Assembly: GCF_014529535.1 (NCBI RefSeq)
Contig: NW_023503307.1
Coordinates: forward strand, 1,791,739-1,855,738
Source: Bradysia coprophila
Taxonomy: Eukaryota; Arthropoda; Insecta; Diptera; Sciaridae
Direction of reading: 5' to 3'
Length of the DNA stretch: 64,000 nt
The notes beneath the pieces were generated by a model, which saw only the letters and a list, made by a program, of their open reading frames with translations, ran no database searches and was not told the origin of the DNA. Position numbers and translations under genes: made by a program. Shown one piece after another: positions 55,347 through 64,000 of the stretch (position 1 is its first letter; each line of letters opens with the position of its first letter).

Positions 55347-56334
55347 TTGCAAATCGCCTATATTTTTGTACTTATGTACTAATGTACTTATAGGAGGTAA
55401 TTACTTTGATGCGTTATACTGAGTATGGGTTGAATGTTTAGAAATAACATATTCTGACGAGGTATGTTTTGTAGAACATAAAAATTGATTTAATAGGATA
55501 TAATTTCAGCATCGCGCTTGTTGTTTAATTAAAATGTGATTATGTCGCTGGTCATTGCCATATTATATTTAAAACTTATTCGTAAACTAAAATATATAAA
55601 ATCAGCACATGGATCGTTATTGAATGCTGTTTTAACGGTGATATGAAATAACTTTTAAGCATTTAACGGCAAAAATCTGACAAACAATGAAGTTTCCAGT
55701 CAATTATCAGATGAGCTGGAAGAGTTGGTTAATTATTTTTTTTCTGCCGTACATTGACACGTCTATATAATGTGCAAAGTTGCCTGTAAATCAATTTTTC
55801 TATTAACATTTCGCTGAAGTGCATTAACAGGCAATGCTAGTTGCTTCGTCAACAGAAATATTGAATGCTTGAATATAAAAATTATTGAAGCGACCATAAA
55901 ATAATCTATTGTGATGAGTCAAACGAAAAGGTGCTTTTAAAGTTTATTAAATTGTATAACGAAGAATATAAATATAAAAACAAGGCATCAGAACAGTCGG
56001 AGCGTTTGCTGCGACTTAGCCCCGTACGACCCGTAATCCTATTTCGTCCGTAACCATAATACGTCCGTAGCCGTAATACGCCCGTAACCCTAATACGTCT
56101 ACAACCTTCTAATGCGTCTGTTACCAAAATGCAAGTCAAGTTGGGCATGGTCAAATTTACTAAAAGTGTTTACTTTTAAAATTGCGCATAGCGCAATTAC
56201 GAAAGCCCGTACGAAGTACCTCTCAAATAAAACCAACAATTTACGACATTATTTTAGAAACACAAAATTTTTACCTTCCATAAAAAACTAAATCTAGCAA
56301 AATCGGATGAGATTTACTCGATTTATGTGCAAAA

Positions 56335-56790
56335 AACACTTAGGGCCGAGTAGCGGCCTTAGTCCAAGGGCCCAAATTTGAAACTTTTTTTGCCACGTTC
56401 TTTTCGGTATTCAATCACCTTCCATAAAAAACTAAATCTAGCAAAATCGGATGAGATTTACTCGATTTATGTGCAAAAAACACTTAGGGCCTAGTAGCGG
56501 CCTTAGTCCAAGGGCCCAAATTTGAAACTTTTTTTTTGCATTATTCGGCATTCAATTATCTCTCAAATTAAACAAAAACTAGCAAAATCGAATGAGATTT
56601 ACTCGATTTATGTGCCAAAAACACTTAGGGCCGAGTAGTGGCCTTAGTCCAAGGGCCCAAATTTGAAACTTTTTTCGCCACGTTCTTTGCGGTATTCAAT
56701 TACCTTCCATAAAAAACTAAATCTAGCAAATCGGATGAGATTTACTCGATTTATGTGCAAAAAACACTTAGGGCCGAGTAACGACCTTTG
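56335..56790 (-). repeat. Diverged ~143-bp tandem units in copy 2
   Basis: CACTTAGGGCC(G/T)AGTA recurs at about 56338, 56481, 56622 and 56766. The units share GGCCTTAGTCCAAGGGCCCA, CCTTCCATAAAAAACTAAAT and GATTTACTCGATTTATGTGC. They are recognisably the reverse complement of the copy 1 units but more similar to each other than to copy 1. Confidence 0.85.
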
Positions 56791-57071
56791 AGCCCTCCCA
56801 ACAAGCCCTCGTTGCATCTTACCCAAAAACAATGTTTAGCAACTTTGTTCTACTCGTCAATACCTTTCATTTGATATATCACAAGCAGCTATTGCGTGCG
56901 TATTTCGGTAGATATCGTCGAAAGACTGAAAAACACCTATAGGGCCCTAGCTCTGGAAGGGCCGACCCTACCATGCCCATTTTCGAACTTGACCTTACTT
57001 TTGTCGATACCAATCGGGGAAAAAAAGAATTTTGAAAAAAGGTTGTGATTTGCTCAAGCTAGAGGGGTCAC

Positions 57072-57147
57072 AGACGGACGGACGGACGGATGGACGGATG
57101 GACGGACGGACGGACGGATGGACGGGCGGACGGACGGACGGACGGAC
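57072..57147 (-). repeat. (GGAC)n tetranucleotide array
   Basis: About 19 copies of GGAC with a few GGAT and GGGC variants (plus strand), the counterpart of the GTCTGTCC array in copy 1. Open frames through it are artefacts. Confidence 0.95.
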
Positions 57148-59760
57148 ATTTTTTTTTATTGCGGATTCGTCATCTATGAACATAACCAAATGCTTTGCCC
57201 TTACTGTCTGCTTCCAATTCGACGTGTTACAAACGGCATATTAATATTATGAGCCCCCAGTACTTCGTACGGGGCTAAAAACAAACATGACATGAAAGAG
57301 AATATCGTGGAATAAATATATGAGCACATTTTTCAGGTAATTAACAGGCAATAAAAGCATTATGGATATAAAAAATGTGTGGTATACAATACACAAAAGT
57401 TATGCTACTTTACAAACGTACACTAAACACTCGTCTCATTGTTTCTTCTTATCACAAATTTTGAATTAATTTATGTGGCTTGAAAACCACACAAATTAAC
57501 AAACAATTAAACAAATTGAAAAAGACTGAAAAAAAGCTACGCTACACAAATACAATCTGCCTGAAAAATAATACACAGTGTGTATTATAATGTGCATACC
57601 TCTGGAGTGATTCAGAGAATATTGTTGTTCGATTTCATTTAAATTTCAATTCAATACAACGACAAAGACAATGAATATGAAAGCATACAAGTCAAATGTA
57701 ATTCTCAATAACATGGCATTATAAAATGTTGAGTTCGCGTGCCTATAAAACAGACTGGACAGTCGCGAAGATGCAGCCGTTGACCATTTGACGGCATAGG
57801 GCATAATTTTACTGTTGAAAAACATTCAATAAGTGAGAGGGGTAATTGTTTCTTCGGAATAGTTTCAATTGGTCTTTCATTCAATAGAGCTGAGGTTTGT
57901 TTCAGCTGAATGTATTCAGTGAGATCTAATTATCTGAATGTATTCAGTGAGTGTGCTAAATAGCTGGTGCACTCTTTAAACTTCAATCGGTGTTTGGCCG
58001 AATCAACCTTGAAATCAACGGTTCTTTTTTTACAATTTGGTCGATTATTTTTGAAGAAACGCATCTGAAGAATCTACGGTTCAGCCAAGCCAAATACCGG
58101 TTGAAATTTGTTGACTATTAATAAAGAGAATGAATGCATTTTTTAAGTATTGCTACTGGTCGTTAAATTGTCGGCTTCGTAGTCTGCCCTAAAATGACGT
58201 CATATAAACAACTTAAAAAACCCACCTGATTGGTTTGGTGATTATTATTATTCTCTGTTAAAAAACGTCGCATTTCGTTTTTGTTGTTATATTGGACCTG
58301 AGTATATACATATACGAGTAATACCATAAATGTTCGAGATAAATTTTATTTCTGTGTGATTTTCACATAATATTTTTATATCGTAAAATTGAGTTTTTGA
58401 TTGGTCCGTTATCATGCACATTGAATATCAACAGTACAATTAATTGGAAAAGCTTAGTTTGAAACTGGCATTGTGTTCCACTGATATTCAAATTTCAGTT
58501 GCTTTAAAAAAAAAACATATTTTACATCGCTACACGGCGGGAAGATTTGTTCAAACATTTTTCATCTACTCACATTCACATCTACTAACAGTAACGATCT
58601 CGGGTTCTCTAATCTGTGAAACGTTAACGAGCAAGCTGACACGTTTTTTTCAATAATTTTATTTTTTATTATTGACATCACTCTCGCCAAACATAAATAA
58701 AATACATTCACAAAGCGTCAAATTATTTCTATTTTTATAAAATGTCTGGCCACTATATGTACACTCAATACCCCCGGTACAATATAGCACGTGAAACCCG
58801 TTGATTATATAAAAAAAGTCTTCCACTATTTTGTCGTATACTGTTCCAATTCTATTTGTAAATTTAATTATTAGTTCACCTCAATGTGAATACTGTTGTT
58901 CGAGTGGCGGAAATAATAAAATTAAATGATGGGGGTGAACAAACAATATATATTTTCCTGTCTGCTGTTGTGACACAGTTACTGGCTTTTTTTGAAACAA
59001 AAAATTCGATTGCATGCATCAAGAACCCAAACGATATACGAATTTCGACACGCTTTAGTAAATTACATAATTTCTTCTCCACATTTTTTTTACAATTTTC
59101 CTATTAAAAACAACGATGGTTTCAGTATTAAATTTATTTTATCTTCAAAAATGATTTTTTATTAATTCAAATGTCCGACAGTGTATTAAGACCCGCTTTC
59201 AAACGAAAATGAAACAAAGTCATGTTGTTGCTTCACTCGTTTTTTTCCTACAGAATTTACGTTAAAAAGTTGTAATCAACCAACCCTATAGCACCGGAAA
59301 ATCACAAACCGGAAGTCAATTACATATATCTTCTATCATAGAATGCTCAACCGTGTATGTAACAGCACAGGTTGATATTATGAATTCTTTTTTCCGTGTA
59401 AAAATAACGCTGAGTTTACAGTAGACAGGTTGATTAAGTTGATCGCATAAAAATTCTGTGTATTTCAGACAGCTTTGTGATATGAACGGACGGTTATGTC
59501 CATAATTAAGTTAATAAAAATAATGAAAATGCATAGAATTACATTTACATTATTGGTTGTTATCGAAAAGATGTTATTAAGCAATGGGGTGAGCACAGAA
59601 AATATTGACAAGAACAAACATATAGAAGACGTAGATGTCTTGCAGTAAAGCGATATGTTCGACATGTGGATGCTGATAATTGCGGTGCAGATAAAACGGA
59701 AAGTTCTTAATTGATAGAAAGTTTAAAACAGCAAACGATTTTCACTGATTGAAATTCATA

Positions 59761-60693
59761 AGAGGGATTCTTTTGAAAATCCACCTATCAAAATCGGACC
59801 CATTTCGTCTGGGATTGATATATACATGGTTTGAAAGGTCTTTGCCAGTAGACCTTAAAACAGGCCTCACACAGTCTCGGGCCACACCTGGTTGCTGGTG
59901 GAAGATCTCCGAAGTTGGAAAAATAGTGTTTTATATCCGAATTTTTTGGCCGTTATAAATGATCGTTCCGGGTGAGATTGGGCTCGTTGGAAAGCTGAGC
60001 TTAAGTACTTTCGGGTCATGCCTAGTTTGATTAGATTCATTGATATGTGTTTGCAAAAATTTGCAAGAAAAATTTTCAAAATCTGTGTGAACTTTAGACA
60101 GGTCTGGGCTGGTACTGATGACGCTTAATGTGAACCTAACATGCTGGTCGTAACATACATTGTCTAAGCTTTCCTTTGATACCTCATTTGCAGTGCTGGT
60201 GATTGCCGACATAACAGAATTTTATGTTAGTACAACCGCTCTTCGTAAAACTCGCCAGCAATAACCAGCACTGCAAATGAGGTCTCAATGGAAAGCTTAG
60301 ACGATGTATGTTACGACTAGCATCTTAGGTTCACATTAAACCTGCCTAAAGTTCACACAGATTTTGAAAAAAATTTCTTGCATTTTTTGCAAACATATAT
60401 CAATGAATTTAATCAAACTAGGCATGACCCGAAAGTACTTGAGCTCAGCTTTCCAACGAGCCCACTATCACCCGGAACGATCATTTATAACGGCCTCAAA
60501 TTCCGGATAAAAAATACTATTTTTCCAACTTCGGAGATCTTCCAGCAGCAACCAGGTGTGGCTCGAGACTGTGTGAGGCCTGTTTTGAGGTCTACTGGCA
60601 AAGACCTTTCAAACCATGTATATATCCATCCCAGACGAAATGGATCCTATTTTGATAGATGGATTTTCAGAAGAATCCCTCTAAACATTATAA
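59761..60693. mobile_element. Fold-back element, copy C (related family, ~0.93 kb)
   Basis: The ends AGAGGGATTCTTTTGAAAAT and TTTCAGAAGAATCCCTCT are inverted repeats sharing the first ~16 bp with copies A and B. The rest of the arms differ from A and B but pair with each other (ACCATGT...GACCTTAAAACAGGCC, GAAGATCTCCGAAGTTGG, CATGCCTAGTTTGATTA, CAGTGCTGGTGATTGC). Near the centre: GCCGACATAACAGAATTTTA. Non-coding; the frame at 60378-60890 runs through the right arm only. Confidence 0.88.
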
Positions 60694-63111
60694 TTAATTT
60701 TTATAAGTTAGGAAAGGGCGCTAGCTTATATTTGAAAATTTCAATCTTTATTTCGAAGAGAGGAGATGGACAATGGGTCTGGATAACATTGTTTGTGCCA
60801 ACTTTCAATCATTTCATTATTCTTTTAGAAACGGAAGGCAAATTACAACCAAATCTGTTACTTCAGTTACGTCCCCACTCGTCAAAATAAATATTTTTAA
60901 CTACGTGCGTACTGTGCTTTACGTGATCACGTAAAGTATATTACAATGTTGGCTACACAATCTTTTACTTCATTCATTTTAACAAACATTTCACTATAAG
61001 AGACCACATTAAACGCTTATTTTGTCATAGATGCCGATAACAGATGATTAGCCGTTTATGAAAGTCTTAGCTTTTCAACTTAATTCTAAATGTTCGCGAT
61101 TCATGAACCGAGAACCAGACTCCATACAAGTTTCCAATCGAAAAAGTGGATATGATTCACTTTGAGTAGCGTTGTCAAAAGATTTTCTAGTCCGCGATGT
61201 GTCAGAATTTGAGTTTAACATGACTCTAAGAACACCTTTTTCATCTCCAGTAACCGCATTTGTTTGTATTACATAAGGCCTACATTAACAAACAATCCAA
61301 TTGTGATCGATCTTTGGATTACCGTTTTAATGTTTGCGTAGGTTGCAACAGGAAAAAAACACTCTCATTTTCTTACGAACAAACGAACGTTTCAGTTCAT
61401 TTTTTTTCGGATTGAATGAAAATCACACCTACACACACGTTCGCATTTTGAAAATGAAATCAATTATTTTCAAGTAAAAATGCACAATTACAAAATTTCA
61501 AGTGATTGTGACGCCTAGATCGGATATATAATTTTATTCGTTGACTGCATATTTGCATAAAATGTGTTGACATTGAAACAGCAAAAATTCTTTTAAATTC
61601 ATTATTTATAATTGGAATTAAACAAATATGGTTATGCTATGACATCAAGGTATATCATATGAGAGCGCGACTATAATTGTTTTAATTAGCTCCATAAAAT
61701 GGAATTTATTTATTAAATGTTCTACTAGTTTGTGTGTAGTGCACATACTATGTAAAGCGATATGGGATTTATTTTTATTGACCACTTTTGGGTTCAAAAA
61801 GTGCATCTCATAGCGGCCGTTTTAATAAAGACGTAGTCATTAGTCATAGTTTTCGGAATTTTTAACTCTGTCCGCTTGTAAACATTTCTACACACAGTGT
61901 ATGGGTCATTGCGGGCTTGTGAAGATACAGTTTCAGCTTGACTGTATTGTGTTAATGGGTTCAAAGTTGCCCATCGGCATTTCAAGGAATTTATTTAGGA
62001 TTCTAGTCCAAGATCTTTTTATCAAGACAACATGATCTCCATTTTTCCAATGAAAGTACACAACATGTGTGGCCGATCAACCAATTCATCTTAAATGTAC
62101 TCACAATTCACGTCAAAATAATATTAAAATGAGTGCGCTTGATACAAAAATATGCTATCATGGTGAAAAGCTGATTTAAAGAATAAGCCACAAAGTCTTA
62201 CAATTCTTATTCGAAATCTAAACGACTCGAAGCCTTTTCCGGCTCTCATTTTCGAAATCTAGTCCCAACTGGAATTTTCGGTAAGTTCTAGCCTTGAGGC
62301 CATCTTTTCGAAAGTCGCTCAGCCGTGCTTTTAACTGAGCAGCGCCCTTTGCTTTAAATTGTTACAGATAATAACAGCTCACACGTACAATGCGTTGTTT
62401 CATGTGAATAATAATCCATTACCATAATCATTATAAAAACTGATATCAATTAGCTGCAACAAATCGTAATTATGTTATTAAAATGTTTTACTTTTAAAAG
62501 AAATCCTTGGAGTTATGCATTCATGAACTTGTTAAAACATTTTTTTTTTAAGAAAAGAAAAAGAATTTTTACTCTTCCCATAGACACGTAACGAATGCAT
62601 TGTTTTAATGGATGTCGCTCATCATTGGCAACGAATCGTAAATTACATTCTTTGTTTTTGTTTTCTTCACATTTTTTTATTATTAATGTTTCACTTAATG
62701 TTTCACTGGCAGCACTAGAATTCTTTGTAATTAGATAAAAACATTAAATAGATAATTTCCCACAAATTAGGCCATCATCGTCTCGTGTACACTTTTTTTT
62801 TTTATTAATTTCATAGTCTTATCGGTCGTATTTATCTGATTATCTAATTGGGTAATGAGTGCTAGTTTCGAACTCCTTACAAATCTAGGCAATAGTTGGA
62901 TCACCGATTCAAATAAAATTGGTTCGGGTTTTTATCAACTTCCGGTTAGTAAGTGCTTTGGATTTTAGTTCATTGCATAGCGTTTTACGTAGCATGTGGC
63001 ATAGCATAGCGTGTGGTAAAGTAAACGCAAGTGATAACTTTGACAAAATATTTTATTGATGCAACCCATTATTAAATCGAAATAATAATATAACTCTAAT
63101 AGACTCTAATA

Positions 63112-63319
63112 CAGTCAGAGGCAGTGAAATTTTAGCATGATTTTGCTTCAGCTGCTTCTCAGCTGATCCATACATGAATCAAATATGTTTGTACTTGTTT
63201 ATGGTTGAGGCCGCTACACACACGCGCGTGGAGACGTATTAACAGTTTTTATTACTTGTGTTCATCAGTTGAAAAACAGACGAAGCAAATTCATGTTGAA
63301 ATTTCACTGCCTCTAACTG
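63112..63319. mobile_element. CAGTTAGAGGCAGTGAAATT-type MITE, copy 2, with TA flanks
   Basis: 208 bp. The left end CAGTCAGAGGCAGTGAAATT and right end AATTTCACTGCCTCTAACTG are inverted repeats, with TA directly on each side (63110-63111, 63320-63321), as in Tc1/mariner-mobilised elements. The inside shares CAGCTGATCC and CACACACGCGCGTGG with the copy at 43898-44107. Confidence 0.88.
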
Positions 63320-64000
63320 TAACCCAATCGATATATATACCTCTTTCGCGTTTATTAGTCATCTTTTCCCAAAAATAATAAATCACTCTTAAAATACCCA
63401 GACTCGGACCATTTGTTGCCAGCCGCCGTTTTGAACCTCTTCTTGCAGAATTCAAATTTTGGATAAAAAGGTATCTCGAATGGGCAAGATTATATTCCCT
63501 TTTGTGCTTTTTGAATGACCCCTCAATATATTTCAGTATAATTTTATCAACTCCTAAAATGGTTAATTTTACGAAAGTATAGTTTTATCATAGTAACTGT
63601 CATCATTCTATTTACTATCGATTCGGTGTAAATGCATCCACTATTGACATTGTTCGTTTGTAGATAAGATAAAAGTTCTTTTTCGGCGAAAAGTTTTACG
63701 AAAGGATAGGATGCAACCTGTTTGTTAATCTAAAATAAAACACGCACCTTCCTAAGATAAGACATACTCATTTGAACATCAAAAAAAGGTTGTTGGAGCT
63801 GTTTGGCGATATTAAATCTGTTTTAATGTCCAGAACGCTCTCATGGTCGGAGATATTTTCTTTCTGACTTTTATGACAATCATAAAAAAAACGATTTGAA
63901 AAGGTCGATTGTAAAACGTTTGTTATGTGGTCATGGTCCATTCGTTTTTTTTTCTCGTTTCACCTTTTTCGAGAATTGTTTATTGCTAAATTTGCTGAAA

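Larger units (their letters stand above)
55986..57276 (-). mobile_element. AGCCCCGTAC-type element, copy 2 (~1.3 kb, opposite orientation)
   Basis: Reading the minus strand it begins AGCCCCGTACGAAGTACTGG (57276 downward). It then has the block around GATGACGAATCCGCAATAAA, a GTCC-type array, about three and a half ~143-bp tandem units, the near-palindrome ATTGCGCTATGCGCAAT, and ends GTACGGGGCTAAGTCGCAGC...CTGTTCTGATG at 55986. Shorter than copy 1 mainly through fewer tandem units, which have diverged clearly. Confidence 0.82.
50413..64000. other. Presumed bazooka first intron, part after the nested gene
   Basis: No further exon found on either strand to the window end. Contains two fold-back elements, the second AGCCCCGTAC element and a MITE, all listed separately. 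The rest is AT-rich with many homopolymer runs. A short direct repeat (CTGAATGTATTCAGTGAG, at about 57906 and 57936) and the perfect 20-bp palindrome CTTTACGTGATCACGTAAAG at 60917-60936 are the other ordered signals. Confidence 0.5.

Noticed and set aside
57032-57244. Frames across the GGAC array
   Set aside because: Same reason: translated tetranucleotide repeat with no other coding sign.
60378-60890. 170-codon plus-strand frame
   Set aside because: Most of it is the right arm of fold-back copy C, and it runs out into spacer. No motif or splice evidence.

Overview
The window reads as a piece of an AT-rich insect nuclear genome, most likely a dipteran. The genes are split by short GT-AG introns of about 60-270 bp, separated by long repeat-rich spacers. 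One exon matches the N-terminus of the cell-polarity protein Bazooka (Par-3). There are no operons, intact tRNAs, rRNAs or CRISPR arrays. A nematoceran, perhaps a fungus gnat, is a guess only.

Layout: (1) 426-7468, minus strand: a nine-exon SLC36-type proton-coupled amino-acid transporter, 467 aa, whose frame closes exactly. Its first coding exon lies 4.9 kb upstream of the rest, and that intron carries a ~1 kb fold-back repeat. (2) 7469-16889: no gene found, but a cluster of short hairpin elements at 13.5-15.7 kb and a tRNA-like relic. (3) 16890-22494, minus: a very long secreted M14 zinc carboxypeptidase with a ~1,000-residue disordered region ahead of the propeptide and peptidase. Its promoter-proximal 314 bp is repeated 5.7 kb away. 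(4) 24307-27839, plus: an F-box/leucine-rich-type gene broken by two DNA-element insertions and a probable frameshift. Removing the elements on paper restores one continuous frame. (5) 30346-31469, plus: a seven-exon gene for a 213-aa protein with a SAM-like N-terminus and a CxxC...HxxxxH finger. (6) 33143-33790, plus: ABT1/Esf2, a ribosome-biogenesis RNA-binding protein. (7) 34762-35020, minus: a two-exon, 65-aa secreted peptide with a TATA box. (8) From 43690, plus: the first coding exon of bazooka/par-3. The rest of the gene is not in view, so the last 20 kb is probably its first intron. An intronless V-ATPase subunit F gene sits inside it at 50044-50412, preceded by a 76-codon reading frame of unknown meaning.

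The repeat content is the most distinctive part. There are three ~0.9 kb fold-back elements with the same GAGGGATTCTTTTGAA-type ends (38.5, 54.5 and 59.8 kb). Two copies, in opposite orientation, belong to an element bounded by AGCCCCGTAC/GTACGGGGCT and carrying ~145-bp tandem units and a GTCC-type tetranucleotide array (40.3 and 56.0 kb). Several MITEs have clear terminal inverted repeats, one with an 8-bp and one with a TA target duplication. Coordinates and splice sites were read by eye; no database search was run.
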